This document shows, piece after piece, positions 42,205-52,769 of a stretch of DNA of 64,000 nucleotides. Both the position numbers and the translations under genes were made by a program. The notes below the pieces were generated by a model. It ran no database searches and had not been told where the DNA came from. It saw nothing but the letters and a program-made list of their open reading frames with translations. The first letter of the stretch is position 1. Each line of letters begins with the position of its first letter. This DNA comes from Pseudoips prasinana (taxonomy: Eukaryota > Arthropoda > Insecta > Lepidoptera > Nolidae). The DNA lies in NCBI GenBank assembly GCA_951640165.1, contig OX621252.1:21225934-21289933 (forward strand), read 5' to 3'.

Positions 42205-43630
42205 TTACGACCGCGACCAAAATATAACACACACCACAACTTCTATGAATATGTCTAACTAAACATCTAATGGACTTTTACAACGCAATGTAAGCTATAA
42301 TTATGTTATAAAGATTATTAGCGGTAATTAAAAAAAGGCTGTGCTAAATTGTGACCAGTCTACTTTTCAATAATAATCACGAAACATTTGTGAATTGTAA
42401 TTGTGTATCACAAAAATTCGTAGTTAAGGATGGGATTTAATAAATTTGTATCATTAAGCATTTATTATTAAAATATAAACTACCTGCATACATGCTGTTT
42501 TAAAAACATAGAACTGATTTCCACTTTTATATACAAGAACCGATTTGAATAATCCTTTCCAAAAATAAAAATATCCAAACGGGTTCACGAGCTACGGAGA
42601 AATTGGATTACATACATATAAAAAACATCATACGAATTGCCAATAATCCCCTTGTATTGAGATTGGTTAAAAATAAACCGTAATCCCAGCTATTTAAATG
42701 GAAGGGCTGACAATACATCCCTAAAATGTTGTAGTTGTATATCACATAACATATAAATCATCAATTTATACTGTCAAATTGTCTTCTGTATAACTATTCC
42801 AACAGTAGTTGGAATAAATTTTGGACTATTGCAGTGTTGTATGGAGACCGCACTTTACAACCCATAGTCTACGCATATAACGGGTACAAAAAATATTCTT
42901 GTTACATCTGGCTTTTGCAAAAGGAAAAGTTAAAGAATTACCATCATACAATGTGCGTCTCGAGTATTTTAAAATGCTACCGTTAGAAACGCGTAGAGAA
43001 ATCCTCGATGCCTTGTTTCTATTTAAATAATTAAGAAACCAAATCGACTGCTCTAGTCTGCTTAGTTTTTTTAGTTTTCTTGTCCCTGTGGGTTTGCTTC
43101 GATATAAGATTACACCACTCTGCCAACGGTACTTGGTGCTAGCTCTCCAATCTCTAGGTTATGTAAAACGCTCAACAGTTGCAGCGACCTAATAGACGTA
43201 GACCATGACAATTTCTCTAAATACTACTAGGAAATAAAGGGTCATTTCCAGCACCAAAATAAGTACAAAAACCAGATTTAAGTATCAGCCTTTGTAAATT
43301 AATTCATAAACCAAATTAATTTGAAATACTAAACTAATTAAATCAACTTCATAGACAATGTAGTTTTAAGTTTTTGTTTTGTATGAAAACTGTTCAAACC
43401 AATTTCAATTTAATCTTGTCTTAATTCTTGTAAAACAATTGTTATGCTTATTGGCATTATTGTATCTCTATTATTTCATTAATTAATAAAATACAATAGT
43501 TTATATCATTTGTAATTACTAATCAAAATTAATCTTAATTTTCTTTGCAACTTAATATTGTTTAATGCTTTATTATTATATATTTTATACACATTTATAA
43601 AGCTATAACCTTAGTTAATGTATTTGGCTA
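42205..43630. other. AT-rich, no gene recognised
   Basis: Small inverted pair TATTCCAAC/GTTGGAATA at about 42795-42816. Otherwise no ORF or repeat of note. Confidence 0.4.
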
Positions 43631-43631
43631 C

Positions 43632-44150
43632 TTTATTTATTTATTTAAGGTCAACCAACAATTGTTTACACGATACATTAATAAATTACGTTAAATACAG
43701 ACAAATTATTAGGTGCAACAATTAATTAAAGGTTAACACCGCATGCACTAGTTACAGCTTAGAATTAATTAAGACTAGAACATTATATCTAATAACAAAT
43801 ATCAAAAAAGAATTAAAATTAAATATTATTATAAATTGAAGTATATGGCATTCATCATTACAAAAATTATAAGTATTTATTATGATTGTTAACATAAACA
43901 ATATGGAACACTTATTAAAATAGGGAAACCAATGAAATCACATTTGACCCGTGCCATTATTTATGAAGGCTTTTATTGTATAGTATTCAATTGTATTCAA
44001 CATTTACATATAGTTAATTATTGCTCATTTGATACGCATTCTGTGTTAGCCTATAAGTGATTAATACACGAAAAACTGTAACGATTAGCTTGTACCTCTG
44101 GCTTTTAATGTGAAAATAATTGTTGGTTAACCTATAAAAAATAAATAAAT
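43632..44150. mobile_element. possible AT-rich MITE of about 520 bp
   Basis: The left edge TTTATTTATTTAAGGTCAACC plus AACAATTGTTTACAC is an approximate reverse complement of the right edge TGTGAAAATAATTGTTGG plus TTAACC...AATAAATAAATAAA, about 40 bp at roughly 85%. The A/T runs could favour chance pairing, but the GGTYAACCAACAATT core is specific. Confidence 0.35.
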
Positions 44151-44579
44151 AAAATAAAAAGTAGTTGTAATTAAATCTGTTGTTTTTCAAGCCAAATCTA
44201 CGAACTGGAATAAAATTTTGTGGCGGTAGTATACAATTATCCCGGATACTCCTGTTTACCCGACACGTCTTCCCAACTCAAAAAAAGTTTTTAACGCAAA
44301 ATCATTCATCAACGAAAAACTTCGAATAACACCTAAAGAAGATTGGTTGGGAAGGTGTTTGGGTCAACAACCAGATCCAAAAAGTGGTGCTTTTGGACAC
44401 GGCTCGCATTGTCAGGAGATTCTTGTCTCTAGAGCTGTAACCTCCGATAGCATGAACCCTGTTCCTGCTGCCGGTTGCAGATTCTATTTTTTTATATTTT
44501 AAAATGTAAACAATGAAATTTGTTATTTATATATATTGACGTGTATTAAATAAGAAAAAGTTTAAATAAAAGATAATAA

Positions 44580-44985
44580 TAATATATTTATTTCATAGTA
44601 ATTTGTTAGTGATTGCTGAGACTCTGAAACCCACGGGAACACTGTTCCAGTGGCTCACTATTGTATTATTGTGCTCCCTTAATTTTGTACATCACGGTAA
44701 TAAGGAGGGTTCTGGTACTGTCTCGTACACGACCGTCGAAACTACCATCAGGGAGGCAGATATCTCTTAAAATAACATTGAAGCAATCAGTCCTTGCTTC
44801 TGCAAGCATACTTTCTGCGCTGCAGTAGCGGGACAGTCCCATCAGCATACTAAAACCTTACACCTCACTGCCAAAGCCCTACGCTCCCGCTTTATGTCTA
44901 GGTCATCTAAGAGTTCCTCAGTAACCAAGCGGCCAAGATATTTAATTTTTATACCCGGTTCAAAGGTTCAAAGTCTGATTCTATT
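44580..44985 (-). pseudogene. LINE C-terminus with internal deletion (family Q, copy 2)
   Basis: The minus strand reads IKYLGRLVTEELLDDLDIKR and ERRALAVR, homologous to YLGHWVTDSLKDDLDMERERRA of copy 1. After a jump it reads LMGLSRYCSAESMLAEARTD and CFNVILR, homologous to LLGLRRHCSASGMLAAAGVDSF. The roughly 45-50 residues between them in copy 1 (RFARCSKQAK...YNNAF) are absent. The tail lies in an ATAATAATAATA run near 44580. Confidence 0.7.
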
Positions 44986-45289
44986 ACGCTCATCTTTTAA
45001 GGTCAGGTGGCAGTCGCTCAATTAATTCTATTCATATTTCATGCTATCAGTTTTGTAGGTATAATCCTCTTTGAAATGAAAATCAATAGTAACAAACCTT
45101 CCGGATTCCATCACAATAAAATAATTCGTAAATGCTTTTGCTCTGTTTGTACTAATATAATTGTTACTTTTTAAATTCATGCAAATATATGAGGATTAAA
45201 AAGATTAATAAAAAAGCATTTTCGACAGAACAAATTCGATTTAAAAAAGGATTTTTTATTGGAGACTTAAATTTGTGAGCCCAAAGCAG

Positions 45290-45400
45290 AATAAATCGGT
45301 TTACTGTTTTAAAACAATTTCAACTATATATGGAAAATCCAGAACTCTGCCGATCATTAAAATGAGCAAGTAGGTACGTCGATAGCTGCAAGTGCAGCGT
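45290..45400 (+). mobile_element. partial copy of the 41788 MITE
   Basis: GGTTTACTGTTTTAAAACAATTTC, TATATATGGAAAATCC, CTGCCGATCATTAAAATGAGC and AAGTAGGTACG match the internal part of that element. Confidence 0.55.
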
Positions 45401-45594
45401 AGCGTTTTGTTTCTTGGGATACGACATCCCCTATTGGTCCTTTTGCAAAAAAAAAACGATGTGTTTTTGATTTCTTACAAGTTGAATATAAGGTATCAGG
45501 CATTTATTTTACAATTAAATCAAGCCTCTGTATGAAGGAGGGGCTAGAAAAGTAAATCGTTATTTGAGATCTCAAAAGGACGGACGCCAGCACA

Positions 45595-45702
45595 TCCAGC
45601 TACCCCAATCTGTCAAATTTGTTTTATAGATTTTCAACTTCATCACATAAACATAAGGTTCACTTTCAATTGGGACAATTTGACATATTGGGGTAGCTGG
45701 AC
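45595..45702. mobile_element. small MITE, about 107 bp, copy 2 (inverted)
   Basis: TIRs CCAGCTACCCCAATCTGTC and (right) GACATATTGGGGTAGCTGG. The centre is TTTTCAACTTCATC, CATAAGGTTCACTTTC, AATTGGGACAATT, the reverse of the 9125-9228 centre. Confidence 0.75.
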
Positions 45703-45934
45703 GTTTGTACATCCATAGGATTCAATGCAGATGCAAAGTGTATGATAATTTATACCACCCTTAGTGGTGCTATCCCTGCTGACGCAATGTTCTTGTAAAT
45801 CGAACTTACAAGGTTTTAGAGACTACTACAGTTTGGGAACCAAAACACCCGCATTTCGAACCACTCGTGAGTGGAACATGCTGTGGCAACGATTGATAAA
45901 CATACAGATAAAATCGTTTGAAAAAAAAATCGAT

Positions 45935-46300
45935 TGAAAAATCGTTTATTGCCAGAAATTTTTACATTATTGGTTATGCCCTAGATCCTACACTAGGATT
46001 CCCTGTGTTGTAGGACCTAGGCTCTCGATCCGTTCACAAAAACTTAATTCTAGAACTTAAAACCTAAACTAGAACAATCAACATAATTTGAGTATATGTG
46101 TGTGTATGGTGTGTGCGTGTGTGTGCGGTGTGGAGTATGTGCTGTTGAGTGTATGTCTGTGTGTGTGTGTGTGTTTGTGTGCGTGTCTGCATTACTTACT
46201 CTAGAATTTTGATAAATTCTTCGGTTTGGTTATAATTCAGCGTAAGGAGCCAGTGAATCACTAATTTTTTGCATTTATTTTTAGATTATTAAATAAGTTT
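45935..46300 (-). mobile_element. LINE 3' UTR with TG-rich repeat, minus strand (tentative)
   Basis: ATCGTTTATTGCCAGAAATTTTTAC reads backwards as a polyadenylated LINE end. After CACTAGGATTCCCTG and the TG-rich run (46098-46190) comes TTGATAAATTCTTCGG. A similar TG-rich run interrupts the LINE at 30062-31090. Confidence 0.35.
46098..46190. repeat. imperfect (TG)n microsatellite
   Basis: GT/TG-rich run with one pure stretch of about nine GT units near 46157-46175. Confidence 0.85.
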
Positions 46301-46319
46301 ACAAAGAACTCTCCTAACA

Positions 46320-46395
46320 TTCATGGCGTTATGCTATTATCGCCACGCTTGGCAGGTGGGCTGGCGATCGCAGTATGTGTCTATAGAGAGCCATC
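46320..46395. mobile_element. interspersed repeat, relative of 56905-56960
   Basis: ATGCTATTATCGCCACGCTTG, GCAGGTGGGCTGGCGATCGC and AGTATG match 56908-56956 almost word for word. Class unknown; probably a LINE 3' fragment. Confidence 0.55.
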
Positions 46396-46534
46396 CGTCT
46401 CGATAATATGAACGTATAAAAAAGTAACGTGAACAGAAGGTACTGAATTTATATTTTATTTTTAAGGCTAGAATTAAAAACCATTTACTATCGATTAACC
46501 GTTTTTCATTATATAGTACATAGGCGGTTTTAGT

Positions 46535-46850
46535 GGTAGAGTGTCGATGGATTCCTACCCTCTACAACATGAAGTTGACTGAGCCTACAGCTAATTTCGT
46601 ACTTACTTGCTCATTTTAATGATCGACAGGGTTCTATCAATGCTTACGAGATTTTGCATGTACAGTTGGAATTGTTTTTAAACAGTAAACCGTCATTATG
46701 TTTTTTTGAGTATGTAACTTAAAAGTGGGAGGGACACAGCACATATACAAACCATAAAAGCTCTGCCACTGCCGTAAGATTTTTCAGATTTCGGTTAATA
46801 ATCTCACTATTAAAATTATTAAGCCAAATCTTATATAAGCACCCGACTAC
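46535..46850. mobile_element. partial inverted copy of the 41788 MITE
   Basis: CTTGCTCATTTTAATGATCG, CATGTACAGTTGGAATTG, AACAGTAAACCGTCATTATG, ACTTAAAAGTGGGAGGGAC and CTCACTATTAAAATTATTAAGCC are the reverse complement of 41870-42130. The outer TIRs are lost. Confidence 0.65.
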
Positions 46851-46854
46851 ATAC

Positions 46855-47583
46855 ACAAATCAACTGGAAAACTGAACTGTTTATAAAACTAAAAAAGCAT
46901 AAAATAAATAGAATAAGAATTTTAAGGCATTTTTCTACATTTCAAACTTTCAGAAGATAGAAACATACGATTTGAAAAGGCAACATAAAAATATTAAAAC
47001 TTATTTACGATTGGGTAAATTCTAAAGCTTTTCAGCTCTTAATAGAATAACCCAGATGCAGAAACGATTTCAGAAAATGATTGATAAATGTTTGCTCTCG
47101 TCTCAAAGAGGTTTAGGTGTGAGTGTCAACGTAGCTGTACAGTCAATGGCAAAGTAGATGACCTAAATCGGAGATTCAATACATATAATGGGATTTGCTA
47201 ATATTTAGTACACTCACCAATCACGTAATTTAGAAACAATTCACCGCCGCACCATTGTGACATAATTTACGATCATTTTCAGATCGTAATTTATATCAGA
47301 TCATTGAGGGCTTAACCGCGGGAGGGTCTTGGTGACCTGTAATACAGGTTTTGTTAAAAACCTAAATCAGGTACCAGTCCCTCACAAAGTTGAACTAATT
47401 AAGATGTACATTAAGTTAAATATGGTATTATTGTAACGTTCATCTTGTGAGGAGAGAATAAATACTTTTTTATTATTATTATTTGTATTGAATTTCTGAT
47501 TTTCATGTTTCCCTTTTACCGTTGACTGTACCTATATAAGAAGAGCTGTAAAACATTGCCATCATAAACAGGAATTTTAAGGA
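46855..47583. other. no gene recognised
   Basis: Moderately AT-rich. GGAGGGTCTTGGTGACCTG and GTTAAAAACCTAAATCAGGTACC (47320-47375) may belong to a retroposon ending in the ATTATTATTATT run at 47472, with a possible AATAAA at 47458. Confidence 0.3.
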
Positions 47584-47584
47584 C

Positions 47585-47770
47585 TATAGCTTGACAGACC
47601 GGTTGGTGTGGTTGGTAGATACTTGCCTTTCACGCCACAGGTCGTGGGTTCGATTTCTGTGCATGAACATGTCTGTATGTCCTGAGTCTGGGTGTAAATA
47701 TCTATATAAGTATGAATTTACAAAAGAAAAGTAATATATCAATGTCCCAGGATATTATTATATTATAGCT
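47585..47770 (+). mobile_element. SINE-B, plus strand, with possible 7-bp target-site duplication
   Basis: Element 47592-47763: GACCGGTTGGTGTGGTTGG (box A region), GTCGTGGGTTCGATTTC (box B), CATGAACATGTCTGTATG and a tail CAGGATATTATTATATTA. TATAGCT occurs at 47585-47591 and 47764-47770. The tail CCATAGTACAAG...GGGATCAG part is deleted. Confidence 0.7.
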
Positions 47771-48174
47771 GTGATAATTAAACCGTTTAACTATGGAGTC
47801 AGCGTTCTCTAAATAAAATTTAAGGCGCGCACCACTGACCTTTCTAATTCAAGTGCGTATTAGAAAATAATAATCTCGTTCTTAAAACGATGAAGGAGAA
47901 CATCGCAAGGAATCCTGCATGCCTGAGAGTTCTTGATGACATGTGAAGTCTGCCAACCGGCACTAGGCCAGCGTGGTGTACTGTGCCCTATACCCACTCA
48001 TAAGAGGAGACCGTTGCCCTGCAGTGGGGCCGTAATAGGCTGATTGAATTTCCTTAAAACGATTAGACAGCTTGTCTGTCAATTCCGAAATGAATAGATT
48101 TTTTCTAAGGAGAACATTGCATAAAAATACTAGTAGGACGAACTTGATGGTCTTAAGTTTGTCCATAAAAGAAT

Positions 48175-48410
48175 GAGGCGCTCGTAGCCAGTGCTCTCAC
48201 CGACCCGTAAATGATCGTTGACCTTGGCACGCAGTCAGTCTGCAGATGGGTGGGTTACGGTGATCCTCGTTTAATTAATGAGTGTTTCCGTACTTCAAAC
48301 AATATGTTAAGCTGTCGGTTCCGGTTCTTGGCATTGGACAACAGTCGTTAAGCCTTGGCCGAGGCCTGCAACATATCCAAGGTAACTACTGCTCTTACCA
48401 TAAAGAAAGA
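48175..48410 (-). mobile_element. family R repeat, diverged, minus strand
   Basis: GTGCTCTCACCGACCCG, GATGGGTGGGTTACGG, TTAAGCTGTCGGTTCCGG, CAACAGTCGTTAAGCC and ACTGCTCTTAC follow the reversed block order of 27725-27960 at lower identity. Confidence 0.55.
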
Positions 48411-48774
48411 TATATTAATGTGACGGTGTGAATCAGGCGCTAGCATCCCTCCCGCATCCCCTTCGTTCCCCATGAAAGATAATTAAATGCTTATTTTAGC
48501 GGTAAATCTGTAAAACTTCAAACCACTGTCCAATCTCTTTATTTGCGCAATTATATATTTCCTTGTTTGCATTATATTTCATATTTGATCCTCTCAATTT
48601 AAATATCCTTTACCGATACACTGATTACGAGATGCAAAATTAAGGGTAAAAGAGATTTCGTGCAATTGAGTTGTGTTTTTATTCCGTGGTAATTGACAAC
48701 CCAGGGGTTAAAACACTACTGTAGTATGTACTACTGTGGATGCCACTTCTAAGGGTGGACTACAAAAACGTCAA

Positions 48775-48958
48775 TCATCATCATCATCATATCATTCGAA
48801 AGACGTCCACTGCTGGACAAAGGCCTCCCCCAAAGATCTCCACAATTACCGGTCTTGCACTATTCGCAGCCAACAGTTTCCAGCGACCCGCACAAGATCC
48901 CGATGATCTTGTAGGGGGCCTGCCCACGCTGCGTCTTCCGGTTCGTGCGTTAATACTG
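48775..48958 (-). mobile_element. RTE-like LINE 3' end, minus strand
   Basis: On the minus strand: CGAACCGGAAGACGCAGCG, GGCAGGCCCCCTACAAG, GCAAGACCGGTAATTGTGG, GGGGGAGGCCTTTGTCCAGC and a tail of ATGATGATGATGATG. It is the same terminal segment as 12600-12795 and 57366-57567. Confidence 0.8.
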
Positions 48959-48959
48959 C

Positions 48960-49345
48960 TTGCGTATTATAGAAGAAGGTAAGATCAAAGTGTAAATATC
49001 CACAAACCGTGCCTAGACTTAGCCGTGTGCTTTCGAGTCCAGAATGAATAACAGGGCCACCCCATACCAAACCAGGTCTTCTTAGCGAGTCGATGGCAAT
49101 CGAAATAGTGTCCGCCCAGAACTTGGCCACGAGAATTGCAAAACAAGCAAGCTTCCATCAGTTCTTTAAGCGTACAGTTGTAAGGGCACGCGCGACAAGA
49201 TAACAGGTGTCCCATTGTCTGTGGGACTACACCACATTTGCATTGCAGGCTGCGATCATTAATGTATCCCCACCTGAACAAGTTTTCCCTGCTACGACCA
49301 ACCTTGGTTCGAAGCCTATTCAACGACTTCTAGGTTAGCCAAGGC
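48960..49345 (-). pseudogene. non-LTR retrotransposon ORF C-terminus, minus strand
   Basis: The minus strand reads LNRLRTKVGRSRENLFRWGY, then a Cys/His cluster (CKCGVVPQTMGHLLSCRACP) and CTLKELMEAC, followed by a frameshift into AILVAKFWADTISI. This is the C-terminal zinc-finger-like block found at the end of several LINE clades. It is fused directly to the RTE-like tail at 48958, so two elements were joined or one nested in the other. Confidence 0.65.
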
Positions 49346-49379
49346 ATATGTAAGACTGAGGGATACACCAGGTAGTCGG

Positions 49380-49552
49380 GCTACAGCGCCATCTGTGTAC
49401 TAGCTGCCACCTTACTGCAGTCACCAACTCGCATGCCTATGACGGTGGCTAAGGCAAACCCCTCCAAATTGCATATTTATAAAAACCTTTTGATGGAGGC
49501 CTATGCCCAGCAGTGGACGACACGACTTTAGGCTGATGATGTATAGACAGGT
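49380..49552 (+). mobile_element. LINE 3' end, plus strand
   Basis: TTGATGGAGGCCTATGCCC, AGCAGTGGACGACACG and TAGGCTGATGATG form an RTE-like 3' end related to, but distinct from, the GTGGACGTCTTTCGGC type. Upstream (49380-49470) probably belongs to the same element. Confidence 0.6.
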
Positions 49553-49559
49553 CAACACA

Positions 49560-50230
49560 ACACAACCGTAACATAATTTCTATTACTATTTATTTCGTTG
49601 AACCCATTCAATTATTATCTACCTTTATACAAAATTAATAACAGTTAATTCTCAAATTATCTACCTACTTACGTAACATTACATAATAATAGAATATCAG
49701 AATGAAACGGCTTATTTGCTTTGTAAATTCATATTAAAAGCTTAAATTTAGGTAATCCCTCTTATGGACCATTCTATTCATTAAGTTGATACTTTCGTAT
49801 TTCTCTCTCAATTTCAATGGGTATTTCGTACCTACATACCCAAACCTATAGTAAAAACGGGAAAGTGTATTTCTTTGTGTACCCAATGAAAAGGGAGCTG
49901 TAGTAATGAAAAGAAGATATCTTTTTACTGTATCGTTGTATGAATGTATAACGAGGGGGAAAAGTAGTGTGGAAAATGTCGTAATAACCGATTATAGTAC
50001 AGATTAACTATATAGGAGACATTAACCACGCCTAACCAACGTATCCATAATATGATAGAGAAGTGGCGTCTCTATGGGTCCATATTTATCACGGGGAGGT
50101 CTGAGGCATTGTTAGAACTTGTACTTGCCATCACGATCCGCACAGGTCCTCTCAACAGAAGCCACATCAACTAGATCATCAATGATCGTCGAGCACCAAA
50201 CGTTTATCAAGTATATTTTTACTTGGCGCT
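49560..50230. other. no gene recognised
   Basis: AT-rich to 50030. Then a moderately GC-rich patch (50060-50200) without a partner in the window. Confidence 0.35.
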
Positions 50231-50232
50231 AC

Positions 50233-50425
50233 GACTCTGTGGTATCAATTAACTGCGGAGGTATTTTAGATCAGGTATGACATGGCAGCCTTCAAATAGT
50301 GAGCCTGTTCCTTTTTAAAGGCCGGAAACGTACTTGCAGCCCTATGTGTTGCGTGTGTCCATGGGCGGCGGTGATAACTTACCATCAGATGACCCGCTTG
50401 CTCGTTTGACATGTTTTTATAACAA
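50233..50425 (+). mobile_element. family S-like retroposon
   Basis: GTGGTATCAATTAACTGCGG, GACATGGCAGCCTTCAAAT, GTTCCTTTTTAAAGGCCGG, GTCCATGGGCGGCGGTG, TTACCATCAGATGACCC and TTGCTCGTTTG. The head matches 38612-38718 and the tail matches all family S copies. Confidence 0.7.
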
Positions 50426-50444
50426 AAATAGATCACCGTCGTTC

Positions 50445-50667
50445 TAATCGAGTTGAGCACGTAAAGCCGTCGGTTCTGTAACTGACCTCTTTCCGGTCGT
50501 GTCGCCTAAGCGTCCCATCGGATCTTGAGAGTGATGGAATAGAAAGTGCTCGTGTGTTTGCGCACACACTTGAGCACTATAATATGTCCCGCGCAGATGG
50601 CTAATCTCTGTTGAGACTGGCCGCCGTGGCCAAAATTCGGCTAGAAGGACATTATTATAATCGAGTT
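50445..50667 (+). mobile_element. SINE-like family T, copy 2 with 10-bp target-site duplication
   Basis: Element 50455-50657 starts GAGCACGTAAAGCCGTCGG and ends GGACATTATTA. It is flanked by TAATCGAGTT (50445-50454 and 50658-50667). The body includes GGTCGTGTCGCCTAAGCGTC, GTGATGGAATAGAAAGTGC, CACACACTTGAGCAC, TGAGACTGGCCGCCGTGG and AAATTCGGCTAGAAGG. The distinct target-site duplications of the two copies prove separate insertions. Confidence 0.85.
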
Positions 50668-51359
50668 TTGGCCACAGTTGTCTATTTCATACAAAAAACG
50701 CATAATCGTAACACGACGTGCCCAGAACGTCATTTTGAAGTCCGCACTGTTTGTATCACTAATGTTTAAAGTGGATGAAGTTTCGGATTTAACTCCCCGA
50801 AAACGTTTGACATCCGATTCCAGTTGATAATCTTTAACTCAATGATCGGGAGTACAAAAAGTCAGTGACGTAAACGTTTGCTAAAACCTGAACGGGGCGT
50901 TCTGGCCGTCTCTTTACTCCTACTAAAACGTCCCGGACCCTATCAGGAGGAACATCCTTTTGTTGCGACATAGTTATTAACCAAAAATAAGCAAGCGTTT
51001 TAATGTAAACACAGATATTGGTGCGTTAAGGTGTCTGATACTTTTTTACGTGACACCCTCACTAGATAAAAGGAAACTCACTTACTGGTAAAAAAATCCG
51101 GATATGAATTATCAAAACCATTAAAACACTTCCAGATTGTAGTATTCAATACTAACATAAAACTAGAAACTGTGCGCAGGTCACAAATCAATCACGAAAT
51201 AGCAAAAAATAATATAATTTCAACAGCGAATTTCTAGCACACTGACCTGTTGCGGAGCGGACAGGGATGTGTTTGTATGATTAGATGGTGCTGCCAGGAT
51301 CCTTGATAAAACATCCTATTATATATATACTCAACAATATAATTACTTACTTATCGTGT

Positions 51360-51890
51360 TGGCAGCGGTTACCATAGTTTCCGAATTCTTCAAGCCGCCT
51401 ACGCCTCTGATTTTGCTTAACAACTGTTGTCTTATGACTACAACCGGGACCGACAGCTTAACGTTTGCAGCTGGCTTCTCTAGTTGCAAATCTCTCATTT
51501 TATCTCTCTTTACATCATTCTGTCTCCCGGTTTGCTCTGGAGGGAAGTGGAACTATTCATTTTCTAACTCCTCCTTTTTTGTCTTTCTGATTAAATTCGT
51601 TGCGGGATCCAAGACAGTTAAAGCGATTCCGCGGGACATGCCTGAGCTTCACCGCTCAGTGTCATTTCATTGTGTGCCACTGTTGATCCTGGCTTACAGG
51701 AGTTGCAGTGGTGGGTAAGAGGGAGGGAAAAGTCCCGATTAAAAAAAAAAGCTTAACGTGCCCTCCAAAGCACGGAGACACTCAGAAATTAAACAACTTT
51801 GGTGGTCACCCATCTATGGGCCCAGTGAGCCTAGTTGCTTAACCTCGCCAATTGCTCACGGACCGGCGAGAGCATCTGAGCGCTTCAATA
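51360..51890 (+). mobile_element. family R repeat split by a poly-A-tailed insertion
   Basis: Left part 51360-51464 (GCAGCGGTTACCATAG, TCAAGCCGCC, AACAACTGTTGTCTTATG, CCGGGACCGACAGCTTAACG) and right part 51750-51890 (GCTTAACGTGCCCTCC, AAGCACGGAGACACTC, GTGGTCACCCATCTATGG, GAGAGCATCTGAGCG) are contiguous in the other copies. Confidence 0.8.
51465..51749 (+). mobile_element. 285-bp poly-A-tailed retroposon with 10-bp target-site duplication
   Basis: Inserted into a family R repeat. AGCTTAACGT flanks it at 51455-51464 and 51750-51759. It ends in about ten A residues, so it is on the plus strand. It contains no tRNA-type box A/B pair and no RT motif. It could be a 5'-truncated LINE tail, a processed transcript copy or an unrecognised SINE. 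The plus-strand ORF through it (51356-51718) crosses the junction and is not a gene. Confidence 0.8.
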
Positions 51891-51899
51891 ATATATACT

Positions 51900-52310
51900 T
51901 CTATTTTTTTTTTAACAATATAATAAAAAGCAATATTTATTTCATCGTTGTTCCTACATCATTTCTATGATAAAGTACCTACCGTTAGTACCTACGTGTT
52001 CAGTGTTTACAGCTTAAATAAATATTTTATTTTGAATGGGTAACTTACGCAGGCTACAGATGAAACTCGGGTCGTTTACAGAATTTTAATGTGATGAACA
52101 CGACGTATTCTAGTGACTACGTTTACGACTTAACAGGGAATGTCTGAATTCTTCGAAAAACCTTGGTAAAATTACTTTTTGTTGGAGTAAAGTACGTCGT
52201 TCTTCAGTTACATATAGAGTGACTTACATAAATAATATTAAATACTTTTACTTTTTTTTGTTGGTTGTAAGATATGGACAAGTAAAATAACTTGTTGGAG
52301 ATTTTATTTC
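51900..52310. other. AT-rich, no gene recognised
   Basis: No ORF or shared repeat. GCTTAAATAAATATTTTATTTTG at 52012 resembles a retroposon tail. Confidence 0.35.
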
Positions 52311-52314
52311 AACG

Positions 52315-52564
52315 GGCTGTGGTTAGTTGCCTTTGTGTGTTCCTTTCATGTCGCAGGTCGTGGGTTTGATTCCCACCCAGGACAGATATTTGCGTGAACA
52401 TGTCTGTTTATCCTGAGTCTGGTTGTAAATATAATAAGTAGATATGTATTTCAAAAGAAAAGTACATATACTGTGGTATATCAGTTATTTGGTTTCCACA
52501 GTACAAGCTCTGCTTAATTTGGGATCAGATGACCATGTGTGAATAATATCCCAGGATATTATTA
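52315..52564 (+). mobile_element. SINE-B, full-length copy, plus strand
   Basis: GTCGCAGGTCGTGGGTTTG with ATTCCCACCC (box B), GACAGATATTTGCGTG, AACATGTCTGTTTATCCTGAG, TTTCAAAAGAAAAGTAC, TATCAGTTATTTGGTTTCCAC, GTACAAGCTCTGCTTAAT and GATCAGATGACCATGTG, with tail CAGGATATTATTATG. Confidence 0.75.
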
Positions 52565-52607
52565 TGTTTATATAAATATAATTGCAGCAGGAAACTTCAT
52601 CTTGCAA

Positions 52608-52661
52608 GTTACATAAAGTGAAATATTAAGTTACGTAACTTAATATTTCACTTTATGTAAC
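52608..52661. repeat. perfect 54-bp palindrome, 27-bp arms, no loop
   Basis: The left arm 52608-52634 and right arm 52635-52661 are exact reverse complements meeting at GTTAC|GTAAC with no spacer. Such perfect long palindromes are unstable in DNA replication, so its presence suggests recent origin. It lies just downstream of a SINE-B. Confidence 0.9.
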
Positions 52662-52769
52662 ACACACAGAACAAATAATAGTGCTCATCATACAAAATTT
52701 ATCCTTCCTCTGGCTTAGCAGTCAGAGTCACTAACCACTATACAACAGAGCCAGTTAAAGTGTTATTAT

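Noticed and set aside
51356..51718. 120-codon ORF
   Set aside because: It crosses the junction between a family R repeat and a nested poly-A insertion, so it cannot be an inherited gene.
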